A stretch of 64,000 nucleotides of DNA, from assembly GCF_900110035.1 (NCBI RefSeq), contig NZ_FOCF01000001.1, positions 248,001 to 312,000 on the forward strand, in the 5' to 3' direction. The position numbers and the translations under genes are program-made. Under the pieces are notes generated by a model. That model ran no database searches. It had not been told where the DNA came from and was given only the letters and a program-made list of their open reading frames with translations. Source of the stretch: Sphingomonas gellani. GTDB lineage: Bacteria > Pseudomonadota > Alphaproteobacteria > Sphingomonadales > Sphingomonadaceae. Each line of letters starts with the position of its first letter. Position 1 is the stretch's first letter. Shown one piece after another: positions 35,371-42,752 of this stretch.

Positions 35371-36446
35371 CCGGTGCCTTCCCCGGAGAAATCGTGACGG
35401 AGGTAGAGGGCCGGGTCGGTCGCATCCGCCTGAACCGCCCGCGTCAACTGCACGCGCTGAACACCGCGATGTGCGACGCCATGCTGCGGGCGCTGGACGA
35501 TTGGGCGAACGATCCGGAGGTGGAGGCGGTGGCGATCGACCATCTGGCCTCGCCCGACGGCGACCCGAAGCTGTCGCGCGGATTCTGCGCGGGCGGCGAC
35601 ATCCGCATGCTGGCCGACAGCGGCGCGGCGGACGGCGTGGCGGCACGGGCGTTCTTCTTCACCGAATATCGGCTGAACCACCGGCTGTTCACTTATGCCA
35701 AGCCGACGGTCGCCTTCATGGACGGCATCACCATGGGCGGCGGCGTGGGTATCAGCCAGCCTTGCCGGTTCCGCGTTGCGACGCAGAACACACGCTTCGC
35801 CATGCCCGAAACGGCGATCGGGCTGTTTCCGGACGTCGGTGGCGGCTGGTATCTGTCGCGCCTGCCGGGGCGGATCGGACGCTATCTGGCGCTGACCGGT
35901 CACCGGCTGGACGGCGGCGAACTGATGGCGCTGGGGCTGGCGACGCATTTCATCTCCTCCCAGCGGCTGGACGAGGCGAAGGCCGCGATCCTGACCGACC
36001 CGCAGGGGATCGAGGCGGCTTTGGATGCACTGGCTGAGCCTGTGCCGGCCGCCGACATCCTGACGCACAGCGATGCGATCGACCGGCTGTTCGCGTCCGA
36101 CACGCTGGAGGATGTGTTCGCCGCGCTGGAAGCGGACGGTGGTCCATTCGCGACAGAGACGCTGGCGACGCTGCGCACCAAGTCGCCGCAGGCGATGAAG
36201 GTCAGCCTGAAGCTGTTGCTGGAATCGGAGACGATCGGCACGTTCGAAGACGAGATGCGGATGGAATATGCCGTCGCCAGCCGCGTTGTGCAGCGCCATG
36301 ATTTCGCGGAGGGCGTGCGCGCGGTGATCGTCGACAAGGACAATGCGCCCCGATGGAGCGCGGCGAGCCCCGACGCGGTCAGCGATCACCTGATCGACCA
36401 GATTTTCGCACCCCTGCCCGACGCAGATGCCTGGAGCCCCGCATGA
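35367..36446 (+). CDS. 3-hydroxyisobutyryl-CoA hydrolase (359 aa)
   Basis: This crotonase-fold hydrolase frees 3-hydroxyisobutyrate from its CoA ester in valine degradation. The N-terminus [19 protein letters not shown], the oxyanion-hole [16 protein letters not shown] and the catalytic segment [25 protein letters not shown] distinguish HIBCH from plain enoyl-CoA hydratases. The length of 359 aa also fits HIBCH, which is longer than typical crotonases (~260 aa). It overlaps both neighbours by four bases. Confidence 0.92.
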   Translation: MTGAFPGEIVTEVEGRVGRIRLNRPRQLHALNTAMCDAMLRALDDWANDPEVEAVAIDHLASPDGDPKLSRGFCAGGDIRMLADSGAADGVAARAFFFTEYRLNHRLFTYAKPTVAFMDGITMGGGVGISQPCRFRVATQNTRFAMPETAIGLFPDVGGGWYLSRLPGRIGRYLALTGHRLDGGELMALGLATHFISSQRLDEAKAAILTDPQGIEAALDALAEPVPAADILTHSDAIDRLFASDTLEDVFAALEADGGPFATETLATLRTKSPQAMKVSLKLLLESETIGTFEDEMRMEYAVASRVVQRHDFAEGVRAVIVDKDNAPRWSAASPDAVSDHLIDQIFAPLPDADAWSPA

Positions 36447-37216
36447 GCTACGAAACCCTTCTGGTGGAGCGCCGCGACGCCGTCACGCTGGTGACGCTGA
36501 ACCGGCCGGAGGCGCTGAACGCCCTCAACAGCCGGCTGTTGACGGAACTGCTCGACGTGATGGCGGCGTTCGATCGCGATCCCGAGCAGCGATGCGCGGT
36601 CATCACGGGATCGGCCAAGGCGTTCGCCGCGGGCGCCGACATCAAGGAGATGCAGGCGCAGGGCTTTGCCGACATGTACGCCGACGATTTCTTCGGCGGC
36701 TGGGATCGTTTCACCCGGACGCGCAAGCCGGTAATCGCGGCGGTCGCGGGCTACGCCCTGGGCGGCGGCTGCGAGTTGGCGATGATGTGCGACTTCATCC
36801 TGGCGGCCGACACGGCGAAGTTCGGTCAGCCGGAGATCAAGCTCGGCGTGTCGCCCGGCATGGGCGGCTCGCAGCGTCTGACGCGCGCGGTCGGCAAGGC
36901 CAAGGCGATGGAAATGGTTCTGACCGGCCGCATGATCGACGCCGCCGAGGCGGAACGTGCCGGGCTGGTCAGTCGCATCGTTCCCGCCGACGATCTGGTG
37001 GACGAGGCGATGAAGACCGCCGCGACGATCGCCGGCATGGCCCCGCTGGCGGCGCAGGCGAACAAGGAAATGGTCAACGCCGCGTTCGAAAGCGGGCTGG
37101 CGCAGGGCGTCCAGTTCGAGCGGCGTCTGTTCCACGCCCTGTTCGGCACGCAGGACCAGAAGGAAGGCATGAGCGCCTTTGTCGACAAACGCCCGGGCAA
37201 GTGGTCGGGACGGTAA
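36443..37216 (+). CDS. Enoyl-CoA hydratase (257 aa)
   Basis: A crotonase with both catalytic glutamates ([18 protein letters not shown] and [20 protein letters not shown]) and the oxyanion-hole [12 protein letters not shown]. In this cluster it probably hydrates methacrylyl-CoA to 3-hydroxyisobutyryl-CoA in valine breakdown. Crotonases of this type are also used in general beta-oxidation. ATG 36443 overlaps the HIBCH stop. A gap of 152 bases separates it from mmsB. Confidence 0.93.
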   Translation: MSYETLLVERRDAVTLVTLNRPEALNALNSRLLTELLDVMAAFDRDPEQRCAVITGSAKAFAAGADIKEMQAQGFADMYADDFFGGWDRFTRTRKPVIAAVAGYALGGGCELAMMCDFILAADTAKFGQPEIKLGVSPGMGGSQRLTRAVGKAKAMEMVLTGRMIDAAEAERAGLVSRIVPADDLVDEAMKTAATIAGMAPLAAQANKEMVNAAFESGLAQGVQFERRLFHALFGTQDQKEGMSAFVDKRPGKWSGR

Positions 37217-37368
37217 ACAGATTGGGGATGGTGGTCGCCGGCGGCCCGACCTGCAGGCTGACCAACATTCCTGCGCCGCGCTAAACGCGCGATCATCGGT
37301 CGGGTCGCGGTCGGCAGCGGGCACAGATGCCGTGCCGGTTGCGGCTCCGCTTTATTGGAGAGGTTGGC

Positions 37369-38271
37369 ATGGCGCGCATCGCATTCATCGGTCTGGGCAA
37401 CATGGGCGGCGGCATGGCGGCGAACCTGGCCAAGGCCGGCCACGACGTGCGTGCGTTCGACCTGTCGGCGGAGGCGCTGGAACGCGCCGTGTCAGCCGGC
37501 TGTCTGGCCGCCGGTACCGCCGTGGAAGCGGTGGAGAGGGCGGAGGCGGTTGTGACGATGCTTCCTGCCGGGACCCATGTGGAGTCCATCTATGCCGACG
37601 CGGCCATCCCCGGCGCGGCGCCCGGCGCGGTGCTGATCGATTGTTCCACCATTGATGTCGCCACCGCGCGCAGGGTGGCGGGCGCCGCCGTCGCCAAGGG
37701 GCTGCTGGCTGTGGACGCGCCGGTGTCGGGCGGCATCGCGGCGGCGGCGGCGGGTACGCTGACGTTCATGGTCGGCGGTTCCCAACAGGCATTCGCCCAG
37801 GCGGAACCCGTGCTGGCGGCGATGGGGAAGGCGGTGATCCACGCCGGCCCGAGCGGAGCGGGGCAGGGAGCGAAGATCTGCAACAACATGCTGCTCGGCG
37901 CCACCATGGTTGCGACCTGCGAGGCGTTCGCGTTGGCTGAGGCCCTGGGCCTCGACCTCCAGACCTTCTACGACATCAGCTCCGTGTCGTCGGGGCAGAG
38001 CTGGTCGATGACCAGTTACTGCCCCGTGGCGCGTGTCGGTCCGGATACGCCAGCCGATCATGACTATGCGGGCGGTTTCGCCGCGGCACTGATGCTCAAG
38101 GACCTGCGCCTGGCGATGCAGGCGGCCGAAGCGAGCGGCGCGTCTACACCCATGGGTGAGCGCGCGACGGAACTGTATGAGCGGCTCGTGTCTGGGGGGC
38201 AGGGTGGCCGCGATTTCTCGATCATCGGCCGAACACTGCGTCAGGATGCCGAAGGCCGGAGCGCGTCCTGA
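37369..38271 (+). CDS. mmsB: 3-hydroxyisobutyrate dehydrogenase
   Basis: The NAD-binding motif IAFIGLGNMGGGMAANLAKAGH starts the 300-residue protein. The substrate motif DAPVSGGIAAAAAGTLTFMVGG and the catalytic lysine in GAGQGAKICNNMLLG are those of 3-hydroxyisobutyrate dehydrogenases. It makes methylmalonate semialdehyde for MmsA. GGAGAGG precedes the ATG at 37369. A bidirectional hairpin follows the stop. Confidence 0.95.
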   Translation: MARIAFIGLGNMGGGMAANLAKAGHDVRAFDLSAEALERAVSAGCLAAGTAVEAVERAEAVVTMLPAGTHVESIYADAAIPGAAPGAVLIDCSTIDVATARRVAGAAVAKGLLAVDAPVSGGIAAAAAGTLTFMVGGSQQAFAQAEPVLAAMGKAVIHAGPSGAGQGAKICNNMLLGATMVATCEAFALAEALGLDLQTFYDISSVSSGQSWSMTSYCPVARVGPDTPADHDYAGGFAAALMLKDLRLAMQAAEASGASTPMGERATELYERLVSGGQGGRDFSIIGRTLRQDAEGRSAS

Positions 38272-38296
38272 ACCTGGGAGGTGCGGGCAACAGTCA

Positions 38297-38325
38297 AAGC
38301 AGCGGCCGTGGGATGGCCGCTGCTT
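38297..38325. terminator. Bidirectional terminator hairpin between mmsB and the next gene
   Basis: A perfect 11-base-pair stem, AAGCAGCGGCC (38297-38307) with GGCCGCTGCTT (38315-38325), encloses a seven-base loop between two convergent genes. Confidence 0.75.
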
Positions 38326-38376
38326 CCAAGCGAAAGTGGAAATCGCGATCGGGGAGGTCCTGATCCTACGGGGCGC

Positions 38377-38979
38377 TTAGCGCTCGATCGACGCAAGCTG
38401 CGTCGCGTTCGCCTTCGCCGTCTCGGCGGCTGCACGTGCCTCGACATCGGCCGGGACGAGTGGCTCGCCGCTTTCGCTGCCGTCCACAGAGGCGTCGGTC
38501 ACCTCGACCGTCGTGCCGACCTGCGTGATCGCAAACAGACGCTTGGCGAAGGCGGTCGGCACCCGGATGCAGCCATGAGAGGCGGGAAAGCCGGGATTCG
38601 CACCGGCGTGGATAGCGATGCCGTCCCACGTCAGGCGCTGCATGAAGGGCATCGACGCGGAATTGTAGAGGTTGGAACGGTGCTTCTCGTTCTTCTGCAG
38701 GATCGGGTAGACGCCGACCGGGGTTTCCTTGCCCTCTTTCCCCGTCGAAACGGTGGAGGCAGCAACCAGAGCGGAATCCCTGTAGACATAGGCACGCTGA
38801 TCGGCGATGCTCACCACGATCCTGATGTTGCCCGCCTGGACATCATCGCGCCAGACATAGGCGTTGGGGGTCAGCGTTGCCGCCATTTCGGTGGTCAGCG
38901 CTCCGCTGTCTGCCGCCTGTACAGATGATGCCGCCAACGCGGACGCCAGCAGCGTCGTGGCGATCATGAACCCCTTCAT
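38377..38979 (-). CDS. Periplasmic L,D-transpeptidase (YkuD domain, 200 aa)
   Basis: A signal peptide (MKGFMIATTLLASALAASSVQA) precedes a YkuD domain. IRIVVSIADQRAYVYRDSAL is the first strand pair, GIAIHAG carries the conserved histidine, and PASHGCIRVPTAFAKRLF carries the catalytic cysteine with the usual Arg. It would form 3-3 peptidoglycan cross-links or anchor outer-membrane proteins in the periplasm. A ~35-residue Ala/Glu-rich tail follows. It is divergent from a YkuD_2-type transpeptidase gene. Confidence 0.9.
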   Translation of the reverse strand: MKGFMIATTLLASALAASSVQAADSGALTTEMAATLTPNAYVWRDDVQAGNIRIVVSIADQRAYVYRDSALVAASTVSTGKEGKETPVGVYPILQKNEKHRSNLYNSASMPFMQRLTWDGIAIHAGANPGFPASHGCIRVPTAFAKRLFAITQVGTTVEVTDASVDGSESGEPLVPADVEARAAAETAKANATQLASIER

Positions 38980-39185
38980 GGTTTCGCTCCGTGATACTCA
39001 AGACTCGAAAGCTCAACGCAGCAGGTGCGGAAAAGATGCCGCCGTTCGTTGCGACGAAGCGCCTCGGAACTGCGCCGAAACTTGTGAATTGGCGTGCAAC
39101 CATCGGCAAAGCTTACAGAAATTAACCGTCGGATAGGCTATATCCGTTCGCATGGTGCCCATCCGGGGCTTTGCTGAGGATTAGC

Positions 39186-39884
39186 ATGAACAAGTTTCTG
39201 GGCGCGGAGCGCGAGCGGCGTGCGGTCATCAAGAACGGCCTGGTTCTCGCCGGTGCGCTTGCAGTTCCCGGCGCGGTGTCCGCTGCCGGGCGAGCTCAGC
39301 TGGAAGGCATGAAGCTGCCAATGCCTGCTGGTCGTCCCGCCACGGTGCCTGCCGCGCCCATCGTCAACTCGCGCGCCGTGCGTCCTGACCTGATGCGTCG
39401 TGCGCTCGCCGCGCTGGATCGGCAGGGCGGCCGGGTCGGTCGGCGCGATCGCATCGCGATTGCCGATTTCGCGGCTCCGTCATCGCAGAAGCGGTTCCAC
39501 CTGGTCGATCTGGTCGACGGCTCGACGACCTCGTTCCTGGTCGCGCATGGCAGCGGGTCCGATCCGTCGCACAGCGGGTGGCTGTCGCGCTTCTCGAACC
39601 AGCCCGGCTCCAACGCCTCTTGCGAGGGCGCGTTCGTCACCGACGATTATTATGTCGGCAAGCATGGGCGCTCGCAGCGCCTGGTCGGCCTCGATCCGAC
39701 GAACAACAATGCGCTCAGCCGTGCCATCGTCGTCCATGCGGCGTGGTACTCCAATCCCGATATGTTGAAGACGCACGGGATGCTGGGGCGCAGCCAGGGC
39801 TGCTTCGCCGTGGGTGACGCCGACCTGCCGCGCGTGTTCGACCGACTGGGTCCGGGCCGCATGATCTTCGCCACGAAGGCGTGA
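39186..39884 (+). CDS. Murein L,D-transpeptidase catalytic domain family protein (YkuD_2 type, 232 aa)
   Basis: A twin-arginine-like or Sec signal with ERRAVIKNGLVLAGALAVPGA is followed by a domain with the histidine of FLVAHGSGSDPSHSG, SNASCEGAFVTDDYYVGKHG, and the catalytic cysteine in GMLGRSQGCFAVGDADL. These features match the YkuD_2 family (murein L,D-transpeptidase catalytic domain). GAGGA lies upstream of the ATG at 39186. It is divergent from the classical L,D-transpeptidase gene, with a ~206-base shared promoter region. Confidence 0.87.
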   Translation: MNKFLGAERERRAVIKNGLVLAGALAVPGAVSAAGRAQLEGMKLPMPAGRPATVPAAPIVNSRAVRPDLMRRALAALDRQGGRVGRRDRIAIADFAAPSSQKRFHLVDLVDGSTTSFLVAHGSGSDPSHSGWLSRFSNQPGSNASCEGAFVTDDYYVGKHGRSQRLVGLDPTNNNALSRAIVVHAAWYSNPDMLKTHGMLGRSQGCFAVGDADLPRVFDRLGPGRMIFATKA

Positions 39885-39955
39885 CCTGACGCGGCTGACG
39901 CTTGCCCTCCCCATCGGCCGCGCTACGCTGCGTAGGCCAGGGGAGGGTCAGGGTC

Positions 39956-41560
39956 GTGACGTCGGATACATCTCTAGCCACTCCCGCGCCTGCGGAACGG
40001 GACCCTTCGCCGGCGGATATCCGGCGCGTCATCGCCGCGTCCGCACTTGGCACGGTGTTCGAGTGGTACGACTTCTTCATCTACGGCACGCTGGCTGCGT
40101 CGGGAATAATCGGGCGGGCGTTCTTCCCCGCCAGCAACGAGCTGGTCCAGACGCTTCTCGCATGGGCCGGGTTCGCGGTCGGGTTCGGGTTCCGGCCGCT
40201 GGGCGCGGTGATCTTCGGCTATCTGGGCGATCGTCTCGGGCGCAAATACACGTTCCTGGTCACGATCACGCTGATGGGCGTCGCGACCGCCGGCGTCGGC
40301 TTCATTCCGTCGGCGGCGACGATCGGCTTCGCCGCGCCGGTGCTGGTGCTGCTGTTGCGGATCGCGCAGGGGCTGGCGCTGGGCGGCGAGTACGGCGGAG
40401 CGGCGATCTACGTGGCCGAGCATTCACCGAAGGGGAAGAGCGGTTTCTACACCAGCTTCATCCAGGCCGGCGTGGTGGGCGGCTTCATCCTTAGCCTGCT
40501 GGTCGTGCTGGTCATCAAAGGCGCGCTGCCCGCCGTGACATGGAGCGAGTGGGGATGGCGCCTGCCCTTCCTGTTTTCCACGGTGCTGCTCGCCGTGTCG
40601 CTCTGGATGCGGCTGAAGCTGTCGGAGAGCCCGGTGTTCGTCGCGATGCGCGATCAGGGCGAACGGTGCCGCAATCCGGTGCTGGCCAGCTTTCGCTATC
40701 CGGGAAACGTCCGGCGGATGCTGGTGGTACTGTTCGGCATCGCCGCAGGCCTGACGGTGATTTGGTACACGGCGATGTTCACTGTCCTGTCGTTCCTGCA
40801 AACCACCATGCGGGTCGAGGAGACCACGGCTCAGCTGATCGTCGGCGCAGGCGCGCTGTTCGGGCTGGGCTGGTTCATCTTGTTCGGCCGCTTGTCCGAT
40901 CGTATCGGGCGCAAGGCGCCGATCGTGACCGGTTATGCCCTGACGCTGGTGCTGTTGTTCCCGATCTTCTGGATCATCGCGGCGGCCGCCAACCCCGGCC
41001 TGTCGCGCGCGGCGGTCGACGCACCGGTCGTGATCTCCGGCCCGCATTGCGCTTATAGCCCATTCGCGCGCGAACAGGGCGACAAGTGTGGGCAACTGCT
41101 CGATTATTTCAGCAAGAAGGGCATCGCCTATGTCAAGGCGACCAGCCCGGCCACGGTGGTGACGATCGACGATGAGCCACAGGCGGACCTGTCCCCGGCG
41201 GCGCTGGATGCGGCCTTGACGCGGGCCGGATATCGGCTGGATCCGGTTCGTCCGTCCGCTGGTAACATCGCGATCATCATGCTCGCGATCCTGATGCTGG
41301 GGGCGTTGTCCGGCGTCACCTACGGCCCCGTCGCCGCGCTGTTGTCGGAGATGTTTCCGCCGGAGATCCGCTACTCGTCGCTGTCGATCCCGTATCATGT
41401 CGGCACGGGATACTTCGGCGGATTTCTGCCGTTCATCAGCCAGTATATCGTGGCGCGGACCGGCGATCCGTTCGCAGGCCTCTGGTACACGATGGCCGTG
41501 GTCGCGATCGCGCTGGTGGTCACCGTGATCGGGTTGCGGGAACCGGCGCGCGGGGCGTAA
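39956..41560 (+). CDS. MHS-family major facilitator transporter with a periplasmic insert (534 aa)
   Basis: Twelve hydrophobic segments fit a major facilitator, with the signatures FEWYDFFIYGTLA in helix 1 and GYLGDRLGRKYTFLVTITLM in the 2-3 loop and RIAQGLALGGEYGGAAIYVAE in helix 4. These mark the metabolite:H+ symporter group, such as the alpha-ketoglutarate, shikimate and proline/betaine carriers. Between helices 9 and 10 there is an unusual insert of ~85 residues with two cysteines (PHCAYSP, DKCGQLL), predicted to be periplasmic. The start is a GTG at 39956, eight bases after GGGAGGG. The substrate is unknown. Confidence 0.88.
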   Translation: MTSDTSLATPAPAERDPSPADIRRVIAASALGTVFEWYDFFIYGTLAASGIIGRAFFPASNELVQTLLAWAGFAVGFGFRPLGAVIFGYLGDRLGRKYTFLVTITLMGVATAGVGFIPSAATIGFAAPVLVLLLRIAQGLALGGEYGGAAIYVAEHSPKGKSGFYTSFIQAGVVGGFILSLLVVLVIKGALPAVTWSEWGWRLPFLFSTVLLAVSLWMRLKLSESPVFVAMRDQGERCRNPVLASFRYPGNVRRMLVVLFGIAAGLTVIWYTAMFTVLSFLQTTMRVEETTAQLIVGAGALFGLGWFILFGRLSDRIGRKAPIVTGYALTLVLLFPIFWIIAAAANPGLSRAAVDAPVVISGPHCAYSPFAREQGDKCGQLLDYFSKKGIAYVKATSPATVVTIDDEPQADLSPAALDAALTRAGYRLDPVRPSAGNIAIIMLAILMLGALSGVTYGPVAALLSEMFPPEIRYSSLSIPYHVGTGYFGGFLPFISQYIVARTGDPFAGLWYTMAVVAIALVVTVIGLREPARGA

Positions 41561-41570
41561 ACGCGCGCGG

Positions 41571-42617
41571 GTGATCGACATACCACCCGCTCCCCACCGC
41601 CTGCGCCTGGACGGCGAGGCCCTTTGCCACAATTGGCGCGCGCTGGACCGGATGAGCGGCACGGCGGCAACAGGCGCGGCCGTGAAGGCGGACGGTTATG
41701 GGCTTGGCGCGGTGGAGGTTGCGCGTCGGCTCGCGGCGGTGGGGTGTCGCGACTTCTTTGTCTCGACTTGGGCGGAGGCCGCGGCCCTTGCGCCGTTGTG
41801 CCTGCCTGTCGCGGTCCTGCATGGCGTACGCGAAGAGGACATGGACATCGCGCTGTCCGGCATCGCCAAGCCGGTGCTGAACACGGCCGGGCAGATCGCC
41901 CGCTGGCGGCAGGCGGGCGGCGGCGTCTGCGACGTTATGGTCGATACGGGCATGAACCGGCTGGGTGTCGCACCGGAGGAGGTGGGCGCGGGGCTGTTGG
42001 ACGGGCTGGCCCTCGACACGCTGCACAGCCACCTCGCTTGTGCTGATGAGCCGGAGAGCGCGCATAACGAGAGGCAGCGTGCGGCTTTCTCGTCCTTGCG
42101 AGGACGTACCACGGCGCGGCGGATGAGCCTTGCCAACTCGGCAGGGACCGCACTGGGGGAGCCGTACCACTTCGATCTGGTCCGGCCCGGCTTGGCCCTG
42201 TACGGTGGGGAGCCATGCTCAGCCTTTGCCGGTCGCTTAAGACAGGTAGCAGCCCTCGAGGCGCAGGTGCTGCAGCGTCGGCGTGTCGGAGCAGGCGAAA
42301 CGGTCGGCTACAATGCGAAGTGGACGGCCCCGGCCGGCACTGCAGTCGCCATCATCAACATCGGATATGCCGACGGCTACTTCCGTGCCTTTTCGAATTG
42401 TGGGCATGCCTGGTTCCGCGACGCGCAGCTACAGGTGGTCGGGCGGGTGTCGATGGATTTGGTAGCGCTGAGTGCAGCAACTATCCCATCGTTGCAGGAA
42501 GGAGACTGGGTCGTACTAGACTTCGAAATCCCGATCGCATCGCGCGTGTCGCGCATATCTCAATACGAGCTACTGACGAGTTTAGGGGCACGGTTGCAGC
42601 GCCGCTGGAATATATAG
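41571..42617 (+). CDS. alr: Alanine racemase
   Basis: Alr makes D-alanine for peptidoglycan using PLP. The PLP lysine is in GAAVKADGYGLGAVEVA, and the catalytic tyrosine region reads GAGETVGYNAKW. VMVDTGMNRLGVAPEE and INIGYADGYFRAF complete the fold. The length is 348 aa. The GTG start at 41571 is 10 bases after the transporter stop. The last ~350 bases of the gene drift to lower GC, continuing into the receptor gene. The three transpeptidase genes nearby also act on peptidoglycan. Confidence 0.92.
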   Translation: MIDIPPAPHRLRLDGEALCHNWRALDRMSGTAATGAAVKADGYGLGAVEVARRLAAVGCRDFFVSTWAEAAALAPLCLPVAVLHGVREEDMDIALSGIAKPVLNTAGQIARWRQAGGGVCDVMVDTGMNRLGVAPEEVGAGLLDGLALDTLHSHLACADEPESAHNERQRAAFSSLRGRTTARRMSLANSAGTALGEPYHFDLVRPGLALYGGEPCSAFAGRLRQVAALEAQVLQRRRVGAGETVGYNAKWTAPAGTAVAIINIGYADGYFRAFSNCGHAWFRDAQLQVVGRVSMDLVALSAATIPSLQEGDWVVLDFEIPIASRVSRISQYELLTSLGARLQRRWNI

Positions 42618-42697
42618 CCCGCAGTAAAGCTTCCTGATGGGTCTTGTATAATCGAGCTCCTAACCCCGTGATCAAGGGCGCGTGAGCATTGCTGGAT

Positions 42698-42728
42698 AAA
42701 AAAAGGGGGAGGAGCGATGCCCCTCCCC
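42698..42728 (-). terminator. Rho-independent terminator of the TonB-receptor gene
   Basis: In the minus direction, GGGGAGG and CCTCCCC (42728-42722 with 42712-42706) form a stem followed by a run of seven T (42704-42698). It is 25 bases after the stop codon and may also serve alr from the other side. Confidence 0.88.
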
Positions 42729-42752
42729 AGTTTAGACGCAGATCAGTCCTAA

